In this document: positions 57,098 through 64,000 of the stretch, in pieces
Position numbering within the stretch: position 1 is the stretch's first letter
How the letters are laid out: every line of letters starts with the position of its first letter
From: CAVVSD01 sp963757125
Lineage (GTDB): Bacteria; Actinomycetota; Thermoleophilia; Solirubrobacterales; Solirubrobacteraceae
Assembly (NCBI GenBank): GCA_963757125.1
Contig: CAVWQP010000009.1
Location: 62,001 to 126,000, forward strand
Reading direction: 5' to 3'
DNA: 64,000 nucleotides
The notes under the pieces: generated by a model
What the model was told of the DNA's origin: nothing
The model's database searches: none
Seen by the model: only the letters and a program-made list of their open reading frames with translations
Program-made: the position numbers and the translations under genes

Positions 57098-58065
57098 TGA
57101 ACGTCCTCGTCTACGCGCTGCACAACGACGGCGCGATCAACAAGAACTCCCTGGGCGCCGTGTCCGCCGCGGCGAAGGCGGCCTCGGACCTGGGCGGCGA
57201 GGCCCACGCGGTCCTCGTCGGCGGGGACGACCTGACCGACGACCTGCTGGGCACGCTCGGCGCGTTCGGCGCGACGAAGGTCTACCGCGTGAAGGGTCCC
57301 GAGGGCCTGGCCCAGCCGGTGGTCGACGCCATGGGCACGCTCATGAACGACCACGGCTACGACTACGCCGTCTTCGGCGGCGGCCTGCTCGGCTTCGAGA
57401 TCGGCGCCGGGCTCGCGGCGCGGGTCGGCGGCGGCGTGACGATGGAGGTCACCGGCATCGCCGTGGAGGACGGCAAGCTCGTCGCCGAGCGGCCGATCCT
57501 GGGCGACTCGTCGATCTCCACGTCGCGCTACAAGGGCAAGGGCATCGTCATCGGGCGCCTGAACGCCTTCGAGGCGCAGGAGAGCGGCGGAACAGCCGCG
57601 GTCGAGGACCTCGACATCCAGCTCTCGGACTTCTCGACCCGCGCGCGGATGGTCAAGCGCGGCGAGCAGCGCGGCGCCGACGTGAACATCGAGGACGCCA
57701 AGTCGCTCGTCGCCGGCGGCCGCGGGCTGGGCAACAAGGAGGGCTTCGAGGCGCTCGAGGACCTGGCCGGCGCGCTCGGCGGCGCCGTCGCGGCGACCCG
57801 CGCGGTCGTCGACGCGGGCTGGTACCCGTACGCCGCGCAGATCGGGCAGACGGGCAAGACCGTCGCGCCCAAGCTCTACCTCGCGGCGGGCATCTCCGGC
57901 GCGATCCAGCACAAGGTCGGGATGCAGTCCTCGGAGAACATCGTCGCGATCAACAAGGACGCCAACGCCCCGATCTTCGAGTTCTCCGACCTCGGGATCG
58001 TCGGGGACCTCAACAAGATCGTCCCCAAGCTCACCGAGGCCATCAAGGCCAAGAAGGGCTCGTAG
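57097..58065 (+). CDS. etfA: Electron transfer flavoprotein alpha subunit
   Basis: 322 aa. The C-terminal FAD domain shows VSAGRGLG-like VAGGRGLGNKEGFEAL (about 206-221), VDAGWYPYAAQIGQTGKTV and the signature YLAAGISGAIQHKVGMQSS, then IVAINKDANAPIFEFSDLG, all as in canonical EtfA. With EtfB it shuttles electrons to the membrane ETF:quinone oxidoreductase encoded next. The last codon overlaps the next gene's apparent GTG (TAGTG). Confidence 0.96.
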   Translation: MNVLVYALHNDGAINKNSLGAVSAAAKAASDLGGEAHAVLVGGDDLTDDLLGTLGAFGATKVYRVKGPEGLAQPVVDAMGTLMNDHGYDYAVFGGGLLGFEIGAGLAARVGGGVTMEVTGIAVEDGKLVAERPILGDSSISTSRYKGKGIVIGRLNAFEAQESGGTAAVEDLDIQLSDFSTRARMVKRGEQRGADVNIEDAKSLVAGGRGLGNKEGFEALEDLAGALGGAVAATRAVVDAGWYPYAAQIGQTGKTVAPKLYLAAGISGAIQHKVGMQSSENIVAINKDANAPIFEFSDLGIVGDLNKIVPKLTEAIKAKKGS

Positions 58066-59764
58066 TGGCCGCGGCGGCGGCGTCGTCCCCGGCGACTACC
58101 CGCCGCCCGTCCGGCCGGCGACGGAGTTCATCGGCGCGCCGACGGACCCGGAGGACGAACGCATCGAGGTCGGCGTCGTCATCGTCGGCGGCGGCCCGGC
58201 CGGGCTGGCCTGCGCCAACCGCCTGATGATGCGGCTCGCCGAGGAGCCCGATCTCGCCGAGTCGCTCGGCGAGGTGCCGGTGGCGCTCGTCGAGAAGGGC
58301 AAGGCGTGCGGGGCGCACAACCTGTCCGGCGCGATCATGCGCACGACGGCGATCGACGAGCTGTTCCCCGGCGCCGACTACCCGCGCTTCGAGCGCGTCG
58401 AGCGCGAGTCCGTGCTCCTGCTGCCGAACGGGTCGCGGTCGCTGCGGATCCCGACGCCCCCGCCGTTCAAGAACCACGGCAACGTCGTCATCTCCGTCGC
58501 CGAGCTGTCGCGCTGGCTGGCCGAGAAGGCCGAGGAGGCGGGCGCGTACCTGCTGACCGAGACCTCCGCGAGCAGGCTGCTCGTCGAGGACGGCGTGGTG
58601 CGCGGCGTGCGGTCCGGCGACAAGGGTCGCGGCCGCGACGGCGAGGAGCTCGCGAACTTCGAGCCGGGCTCCGACCTCGTGGCGCGCGCCACGGTCCTCG
58701 CCGAGGGCACGTGGGGGCATCTCACGGGCGCGGCGATCGGCGCGTTCGGCCTCGGCAACGACCCGCAGGAGTGGGCGCTGGGCGTGAAGGAGGTGTGGGA
58801 GGTCGCGGAGCCGCTGGACCGCGTCATCCACACCCTCGGCTGGCCGTTGCGCACGGGCGCGAAGTGGAACGAGTTCGGCGGCTCGTGGATCTACCCGATG
58901 AACCGCGAGGGCGAGCCGCCGCGCGTGTCGATCGGGTTCGTCGCGGGGCTGAACCACCGCGACGCGACGCTCTCGGTCCACGACGTCCTGCAGCAGTTCA
59001 AGACGCACCCGCGCATCCGGCGGATCCTGGCCGGCGGCAAGCGCGTCGCGTGGGGCGCGAAGGCGATCCCCGAGGGCGGCTACTGGGCGATGCCCCGGCT
59101 GCACGCGCCCGGCATGGTCATCGCCGGCGACGCGGCCGGCATGGTCAACGTCCCCGAGCTCAAGGGCGTCCACTACGCGATGGCGGCCGGGATCATGGCC
59201 GCCGACGAGATCGTCCTCGCGCTGCGCCAGGGCTCGACCGACCTCTCCGGCTACGGGGCGGCGATCGGCCAGTCGTTCATCACGAGCGACCTGCGCCGCT
59301 CGCGGAACATGAAGCAGCCGTTCCGCAGGGGCTTCTTCCTCGGCGGGGCGATCACGAACGCGATGGTCGCGACGAAGGGCCGGTTCCCCGGCGGGCACTG
59401 GGAGACGCACCGCGACTCCGACGAGCCGGTCGTCATGGGCGGCCGCGACACGAGCTACCCGCGCCCCGACGGCGAGCTGACGTTCGACAAGCTCTCCTCC
59501 GTCTACATCACGGGCAACGCGACCCGCGACGACGCGCCCAACCACATCCGCGTGCGCCGCCGCGTCCCGCGCGTGCTGGCCGAGACCTGGCGCTGGATGT
59601 GCCCGGCCGGCGTGTACGAGATCCCCGACGACGCGCCCGAGACCGGCGAGGTCGACCTCATCGTGAACTACACGAACTGCGTGCAGTGCGGGGCGATCAC
59701 GGCGAAGGGCGGGCGCCTGACGCCGCCCGAGGGCGGCGACGGCCCGCTCTACCGGGTGACGTAG
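58065..59764 (+). CDS. Electron-transferring-flavoprotein dehydrogenase (ETF:quinone oxidoreductase), N-terminal frameshift suspected
   Basis: The FAD motif VGVVIVGGGPAGLACANRL (about 58171-58227) and everything after it read in one frame to 59764, including KGKACGAHNLSGAI, AEGTWGHLTGAAIG, GYWAMPRLHAPGMVIAGDAA and the ferredoxin-like tail. However, that frame has no ATG, GTG or TTG between etfA and Met 58226, which is too late because it lies after the FAD motif. The expected start, GTG 58065 (TAGTG overlap with etfA), is one base out of phase. A missing base in the GCG/TCG repeat near 58070-58085 would repair it. In the tail the third Cys of the usual CxxCxxC is Ile (CVQCGAI). Confidence 0.88.
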
Positions 59765-59775
59765 GTCCGCGCGGT

Positions 59776-59781
59776 TAGGGT
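59776..59781 (+). promoter_or_regulatory. -10-like hexamer TAGGGT of leaderless VAO-type gene
   Basis: TAGGGT, 7 nt upstream of ATG 59789, 11 nt after the ETF:QO stop. Confidence 0.5.
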
Positions 59782-59788
59782 CCTGATC

Positions 59789-61351
59789 ATGCTCGAGGAG
59801 ACCCTCTCGCCGGCGCTGGAGGCGTTCGCCGCCGTGCTCGGCCCCGGAGCCGTGCTGACCTCCGACGAGGACATCGCCGAGTTCCGCGACCCGTTCTGGC
59901 TCGCCGGCGACGACACGCACACGGCGTCGGCGATCGTCATGCCGACGACGACCGAGGAGGTGCAGGCGGTCGTCCGCATCGCCAACGAGCGCGGCATCCC
60001 GCTCTGGGCGCACTCCACCGGGCGCAACAACGGCTACGGCGGCCCCGCCCCGCGGGTCGGGGGCAGCGTCATCGTCTCGCTGCGCAACATGAACCGCGTC
60101 CTGGAGATCGACGACGACCTCGCCTACGCGGTCGTCGAGCCCGGCGCCCGCTGGTTCGACATCCACGACGCGCTCGAGGCCGGCGGCCACGAGCTCATGG
60201 TCTCGATCCCCGACCTCGGGTGGGGGAGCGCGGTCGGCAACTCGCTCGACAACGGCGTCACCTACCTGAACCCCGGCCGGGACTTCCGGATGGTCTGCGG
60301 CATGGAGGTGGTGCTCGCCGACGGGTCGCTGCTGCGCACCGGCATGGGCGCCATGGAGGGCAACCCCGCCTGGCACACCTACAAGCGCGGCCTCGGCCCG
60401 GTGCTCGACCCGCTGTTCATGCAGTCCAACCTCGGGATCGTCACCCGGATGGGCATCTGGCTGCAGCGCCGCCCCCAGTGCTACCTGCCGGCGGCGTTCA
60501 AGCTGTGGCGCGACGAGGACATCGACCAGGGGCTGGAGATCGTCCGCGACCTGATGATGGACGGGGTCATGGACGGCGTGCCCAACATCTTCAACACGCT
60601 GATCTCGGCCTCGGTCCTCGCCACGCGCTCCGACTGGTCCACCGATCCTGCGCCGCTCGACGACGGCCTCATCGACCGCATCGCGCACGACCTGGACGTC
60701 GGCCGCTGGGCCGGCCGCTTCGCGCTCTACGGCGACGAGGACATGGTCGACCTCAAGCTCGCGAAGATCCGCAAGGCCTTCTCGGTCATCCCGGGCGCGC
60801 AGGTCGTCGCCGAGCGCAAGTTCCTGCGCGGCGAGTTCGACCAGATCACGCAGTCCAGCGACAAGATCCAGTTCGGCATCCCGGACCTCGAGGTCAACAA
60901 CATCACGGGCTGGTACAACCAGGCCGAGGGCGGCCACATCGGCTTCTCGCCCGTCGTCCCGCTGAAGGCCGAGAACATCCGCGAGGTGCGCACGATGCTG
61001 CGGACCCATCTCGAGCAGGAGGCGGGCCTCGACTTCCTCGTGGGCCTGCTCACGATCAACGAGCGCAGCGTGATCATGGTGACGATGGTCCTGTTCGACA
61101 CCACCGATCCGGAGATGACGACCCGCGCCTACGACGCGTGTCGCGGCCTGGTCGCGGAGGCGGGCCGGCGGGGCTACGGGGAGTACCGCGCGCACCTGTC
61201 GTTCATGGACCTCGCGCAGGAGCAGTACGGGTTCGGCGACCACGCCTACCGGCGCTTCTGCGAGACGATCAAGGACGCCGTCGACCCCAACGGGATCCTC
61301 TCCCCGGGGCGTCACGGCATCTGGCCGAGCGCAATGCGACCGGCCAGGTAG
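59789..61351 (+). CDS. FAD-binding oxidase, 4-cresol dehydrogenase / vanillyl-alcohol-oxidase family
   Basis: 520 aa. The PCMH-type FAD domain contains IPLWAHSTGRNNGYGGPAPR (about 70-89), AYAVVEPGARWFDIHDALEA and GNSLDNGVTYLNPGRDFRM; the substrate-binding cap follows, and the C-terminus ends with DAVDPNGILSPGRHGIWP. Close relatives oxidise p-cresol, eugenol or vanillyl alcohol and use cytochrome c or O2 as acceptor. The Tyr/Arg active-site residues are not individually assignable here. A second homologue starts at the right edge. No cytochrome subunit is adjacent, which favours an oxidase or another electron acceptor. Confidence 0.9.
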   Translation: MLEETLSPALEAFAAVLGPGAVLTSDEDIAEFRDPFWLAGDDTHTASAIVMPTTTEEVQAVVRIANERGIPLWAHSTGRNNGYGGPAPRVGGSVIVSLRNMNRVLEIDDDLAYAVVEPGARWFDIHDALEAGGHELMVSIPDLGWGSAVGNSLDNGVTYLNPGRDFRMVCGMEVVLADGSLLRTGMGAMEGNPAWHTYKRGLGPVLDPLFMQSNLGIVTRMGIWLQRRPQCYLPAAFKLWRDEDIDQGLEIVRDLMMDGVMDGVPNIFNTLISASVLATRSDWSTDPAPLDDGLIDRIAHDLDVGRWAGRFALYGDEDMVDLKLAKIRKAFSVIPGAQVVAERKFLRGEFDQITQSSDKIQFGIPDLEVNNITGWYNQAEGGHIGFSPVVPLKAENIREVRTMLRTHLEQEAGLDFLVGLLTINERSVIMVTMVLFDTTDPEMTTRAYDACRGLVAEAGRRGYGEYRAHLSFMDLAQEQYGFGDHAYRRFCETIKDAVDPNGILSPGRHGIWPSAMRPAR

Positions 61352-61389
61352 CGAAACCCTGGAGGGCGGTGCGGTGTTCTGTGGAGGCC

Positions 61390-62136
61390 ATGCGCCGCGC
61401 CGCCTCCATCATCGCCGTCCTCGCCCCCCTGCTCGTCCCGTCCGCCGCGCGGGCGGACGATGCACCGAAACTCCGGGCGATCGTGTCCTCCTGCCAGACG
61501 GGAACCGACCCCGCGGCGCGCACCGCGGTGTTCACCGCGTCGATGCCGGGGAACGACGACACGGCGCGGATGGCGATCCGCTTCGACCTCCAGCAGCGCA
61601 CCGTCGACGGCGGGATCTGGAAGAAGGTCGCCGCGCCCAGCTTCGGCCGCTGGGAGCGCTCGCGACCCGGCGTGGCGGGCTTCGTCTACGCGAAGGACGT
61701 CCACGGCCTCACGGCGCCGGGCGAGTACCGCGCCGTCGTGCGCTTCCGCTGGTACGCCTCCGACGGCACGGTCGCGGAGATGCGCAGGACGACCCGCAGC
61801 TGCAAGCAGCCCGACCAGCGTCCGGACCTCGTCGGCGGGCGGGTGCAGGTCGTGCCCGCCGCGGACGGCACGGCCACGTACCGCGTCGCGGTGCGCAACA
61901 CCGGCCGCACCGCCGCGGGGCCGTTCGCGGTCGCGCTGACGGTCGGCGGCGCGCCGGCGGCGAGCACCACGGTCGGGGGGCTCGCGCCCGGCGCCGCGAC
62001 GACCGTCGAGCTGACCGGCCCGGCCTGCTCGGCGGGCCAGCCGGTGCAGCTGACGATCGACGACGGCAACGCGGTCGACGAGTCCTCGGAGGCCGGCTCG
62101 GTCGTCGGCCCGGCCTGTCCGTCCAGCCGCGACTGA
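61390..62136 (+). CDS. Secreted CARDB-domain protein
   Basis: 248 aa from ATG 61390. The signal is RRAASIIAVLAPLLVPSAARA (cleavage about 22). The first half (about 25-140) is a beta-rich domain with two Cys (VSSCQTG and TRSCKQP) likely disulfide-linked. The second half (about 150-235) is a CARDB-type immunoglobulin fold: VAVRNTGRTAAGPFAVALTV and GAATTVELTGPACSAGQPVQ, DDGNAVDESSEAG. CARDB domains mediate adhesion or protein contact at the cell surface. No enzyme motif. Function unknown. Confidence 0.83.
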   Translation: MRRAASIIAVLAPLLVPSAARADDAPKLRAIVSSCQTGTDPAARTAVFTASMPGNDDTARMAIRFDLQQRTVDGGIWKKVAAPSFGRWERSRPGVAGFVYAKDVHGLTAPGEYRAVVRFRWYASDGTVAEMRRTTRSCKQPDQRPDLVGGRVQVVPAADGTATYRVAVRNTGRTAAGPFAVALTVGGAPAASTTVGGLAPGAATTVELTGPACSAGQPVQLTIDDGNAVDESSEAGSVVGPACPSSRD

Positions 62137-62153
62137 GGCTCACACGACACAGC

Positions 62154-62159
62154 TAGACT
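62154..62159 (+). promoter_or_regulatory. Probable -10 TAGACT of rpmE
   Basis: TAGACT lies 9 nt before the rpmE ATG at 62169, leaving at most a 2-3 nt leader. Confidence 0.4.
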
Positions 62160-62168
62160 GGATGGACC

Positions 62169-62381
62169 ATGAAGACCGGCATCCATCCCGAGTACGTCGT
62201 GTCCCACGTGCGCTGTACGTGTGGCAACGAGTTCACGACGCGCTCGACCCAGCCCGAGATCCACGTCGAGATCTGCTCGAACTGCCATCCGTTCTACACA
62301 GGCAAGCAGCGGATCGTCGATACGGGTGGCCGCGTCGAGCGCTTCAAGCGGCGCGCAGCCAAGCGCCAGCCCGGCACCTAG
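62169..62381 (+). CDS. rpmE: 50S ribosomal protein L31 (zinc-binding C+ form)
   Basis: 70 aa, full length. It starts KTGIHPEYVVSHVRCTCGNE and has four zinc ligands: Cys16, Cys18 (CTC) and Cys36, Cys39 (CSNC), so it is the C+ zinc-storing form rather than the zinc-independent paralogue. The basic tail RFKRRAAKRQPGT follows. It sits directly before a DUF1385 gene, an order kept in many actinobacteria where prfA and prmC usually follow; here prfA is not next. Confidence 0.97.
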   Translation: MKTGIHPEYVVSHVRCTCGNEFTTRSTQPEIHVEICSNCHPFYTGKQRIVDTGGRVERFKRRAAKRQPGT

Positions 62382-62393
62382 CCGACAGGTCGG

Positions 62394-63392
62394 ATGGGCG
62401 AGCGGGCGGAGGCGGCGCTCGTCGCGCAGCGCGATGCACCCATCGGGGGCCAGGCGGTCCTCGAGGGAGTGATGATGCGCGGCGTGTCGACGTGGGCCGT
62501 CGCCGTCCGCAAGCCCAGTCCTGAGCAGGTCGCCTCCGGCCGCAACCTCGAGCCGGGGGAGGCCGCCACGGGCGAGATCGAGATCACGAGCTTCCCGCTC
62601 GTCTCGGTCCTGCGCCGCCACCGGCTGCTGCGGCTGCCGGTCCTGCGCGGCGTCGTCGCGCTCGTGGAGTCGCTGCGCATCGGCTACGAGGCCCTCGCGC
62701 TGTCCGCGAACGCCCAGCTGGGCGAGGACGACAAGGAGATCGCCGGCGGCGCCTGGTGGGGCACGGTCGGACTGTCGATCGCGTTCGCGATCGGCCTCTT
62801 CTTCCTCATCCCGGTCGGCATCACGAGCCTCTTCAAGGATGCGCTGCCGAACTCGATCGTCTTCGTCGTCGTCGAGAAGCTGATCCGGATCGCGATCTTC
62901 CTCGGCTACCTCTGGCTCATCTCGCGGATGCACGCGCTGCGCCGCGTCTTCGAGTACCACGGCGCGGAGCACAAGACGATCTCCTGCTACGAGGCGGGGC
63001 TCGACCTCACGCCGGAGAACGCGCAGCGCTTCTCGCGGCTGCACCCCCGCTGCGGGACGAGCTTCCTGCTCATCGTGATGCTCGTCGCCATCGTGGTCTT
63101 CGCGCCGCTCGGCACGCCCGCGTGGTACTGGCTGTTCCTCTCGCGGATCGTCGGGATCCCGATCGTCGCCGGCCTCGCGTTCGAGATCATCAAGTTCTTC
63201 GGCCGCCACCGCAGCCACCGCTGGGCGCAGGTGCTCATGTGGCCGGGCATGCAGCTGCAGCTCCTGACGACGCGCGAGCCGGACGCGACCCAGCTCGCCG
63301 TCGCGATCGCCGCGCTTCAGGCGGTGCTCGACGTCGAGCGGCCCGAGGACGCGACCGAGGAGGAGCGCATCGGCATGGAGGTCGTCGCGTAG
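62394..63392 (+). CDS. DUF1385 (YqhQ-like) membrane protein
   Basis: 332 aa. The family start GGQAVLEGVMMRGVSTWAVA is present. Membrane helices are at about 118-140 (GTVGLSIAFAIGLFFLIPV), 155-180, 220-240 (LIVMLVAIVVFAPLGTPAWY) and 250-270. The metal-type motif YHGAEHKTISCYEAG (about 185-199) and FSRLHPRCGTSFLLIVM are diagnostic. Members of this family are linked in Bacillus to spore or wall processes, but their biochemistry is unknown. It follows rpmE by 12 nt. The C-terminal end overlaps the convergent edge gene by 76 bp. Confidence 0.92.
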   Translation: MGERAEAALVAQRDAPIGGQAVLEGVMMRGVSTWAVAVRKPSPEQVASGRNLEPGEAATGEIEITSFPLVSVLRRHRLLRLPVLRGVVALVESLRIGYEALALSANAQLGEDDKEIAGGAWWGTVGLSIAFAIGLFFLIPVGITSLFKDALPNSIVFVVVEKLIRIAIFLGYLWLISRMHALRRVFEYHGAEHKTISCYEAGLDLTPENAQRFSRLHPRCGTSFLLIVMLVAIVVFAPLGTPAWYWLFLSRIVGIPIVAGLAFEIIKFFGRHRSHRWAQVLMWPGMQLQLLTTREPDATQLAVAIAALQAVLDVERPEDATEEERIGMEVVA

Positions 63393-64000
63393 TCACCCGA
63401 GCGGGGCCAGATGCCCTGCTTGCCGGGCGAGAGGATCCCGTTGGGATCGAGCGCGTCCTTGATCGTCTCGTTCAGCCGGCGCTGCGAGCCGCCGTGGAAG
63501 TCGTACTGCTCGGCCACGAGGTCCATGAACTCGAGGTGCGTCCGGTACTCGCCGTAGCCGGAGGCGGCGCCCTCGCGGACGAGCACCTCGAACAGCCCCC
63601 GCGCGCGATCGGTCTGCTCGGCGTCGGTCGGGTCGAACAGGATCATGAAGATGTGGTTCAGGAAGCGCGTCCCGCAGGTCAGCCCCGCGCTGTAGTCGAA
63701 CCCGTGCTCCAGCGCCCGTGACCGGACCATCTGCACCTGGCGGACGGCGTCCTCGCCCCGCAGCGGCGACAGCGGCGAGAACCCGACGTGCCCGGTCTCG
63801 CCCTCCAGCCAGTCGAGGATCGCGTAGGACATCATGCTCGGGATGCCGGCCTGCGGCCGGTCCACCGGCTCGATCTCGGCCTCGGTGACGTCCCCGGCGT
63901 AGCGGCGGCTCGTGACCCGCGCGCCCGGGATGCGGCCGAACGCGTCCTGCACCATGCGGTAGCGCGCCTCGACGACGGCATCGGGGCCGAAGAGCCCGAA
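63317..64000 (-). CDS. FAD-binding oxidase, 4-cresol dehydrogenase-like (5' part outside window)
   Basis: 228 residues of the C-terminal part are visible; the frame stays open to the right edge. It aligns with the C-terminal half of the 520-aa paralogue at 59789: TGHVGFSPLSPLRGEDAVRQ against GGHIGFSPVVPLKAENIREV, YRTHLEFMDLVAEQYDF against YRAHLSFMDLAQEQYGF, and DALDPNGILSPGKQGIWP against DAVDPNGILSPGRHGIWP. The C-terminus runs about 20 residues past the expected end, giving the 76-bp overlap with the DUF1385 gene; an indel near 63395 could also explain this. Two VAO-type enzymes flank rpmE, pointing to phenol or lignin-monomer oxidation. Confidence 0.88.
   Translation of the reverse strand, partial: FGLFGPDAVVEARYRMVQDAFGRIPGARVTSRRYAGDVTEAEIEPVDRPQAGIPSMMSYAILDWLEGETGHVGFSPLSPLRGEDAVRQVQMVRSRALEHGFDYSAGLTCGTRFLNHIFMILFDPTDAEQTDRARGLFEVLVREGAASGYGEYRTHLEFMDLVAEQYDFHGGSQRRLNETIKDALDPNGILSPGKQGIWPRSGDYATTSMPMRSSSVASSGRSTSSTA

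Noticed and set aside
58043..61315. 1090-aa minus-strand open frame opposite ETF:QO and the VAO-type gene
   Set aside because: Antisense of conserved coding sequence; no motif and typical shadow composition.

Overview
The window is very GC-rich (roughly 70% or more), gene-dense bacterial chromosome. Nothing in it suggests a plasmid, phage or integrated island. Gene content points to an Actinomycetota lineage, most likely class Thermoleophilia (Solirubrobacterales-like); this placement is inference. Supporting signs are OpcA with Zwf and a short Gnd, a MerR-DICT regulator, a Get3/ArsA-type ATPase pair, two c-di-AMP (ydaO-type) riboswitches on cell-wall hydrolase genes, an Rpf-like transglycosylase, MreB plus FtsZ, a PilT-type ATPase, frequent GTG starts, and many genes that look leaderless. 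I saw no tRNA, rRNA, CRISPR array, transposase or integrase.

Layout: 1-5.2 kb is a minus-strand carbon block (RibD-like reductase, ROK sugar kinase, gnd-zwf-opcA). 5.2-12.9 kb holds ald with a divergent Lrp-type regulator, glpX, an SDR with a divergent MerR-DICT regulator, a riboswitch-controlled DPBB protein and a MOSC protein. 13.1-16.8 kb has the primary sigma factor, a small membrane protein, a PilT ATPase, and HxlR and Fur regulators. 17-23.2 kb has HIT, a Tat-exported amidase, a zinc-type CDF transporter, a 416-aa unknown and the ArsA pair. 23.4-30.2 kb has an LPFTG surface protein with Cys-rich repeats, then a tightly coupled parA-ftsZ-ggt-lipoprotein cassette, a LON-domain protein and a candidate structured RNA. 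30.2-36.6 kb is a minus-strand operon joining hydroxyacid-oxoacid transhydrogenase to a YdiJ-like FAD/Fe-S dehydrogenase and a siderophore-interacting protein, with a divergent, frameshifted methyltransferase. 37-44 kb has a second c-di-AMP riboswitch with an Rpf-like protein, MeaB, an acyl-CoA-dehydrogenase-fold oxygenase, a MetE-like protein, a methyltransferase and an esterase. 44-53 kb has a large LuxR (LAL) regulator, a membrane protein, a second CDF transporter with three C-terminal repeats, PepA, a HAD phosphatase and an acyl-CoA dehydrogenase. 53-64 kb has a secreted protein, MreB, a B12-binding protein, etfB-etfA-ETF:QO, two 4-cresol-dehydrogenase-like flavoproteins (the second cut by the window edge), a CARDB protein, L31 and a DUF1385 protein.

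How they fit together: zwf/gnd/opcA, glpX and the ROK kinase handle hexose phosphates and NADPH. MeaB and the B12-binding protein point to a methylmalonyl-CoA-type mutase encoded elsewhere. The acyl-CoA dehydrogenase and etfBA-ETF:QO form an electron path to quinone. The riboswitches couple c-di-AMP to wall remodelling. The most interesting points are the HOT plus YdiJ-like operon, the parA-ftsZ-ggt-lipoprotein cassette, repeated leaderless promoters, two probable frameshifts (a methyltransferase and the ETF:QO N-terminus), enzymes with missing metal-ligand cysteines, and an unassigned structured RNA.
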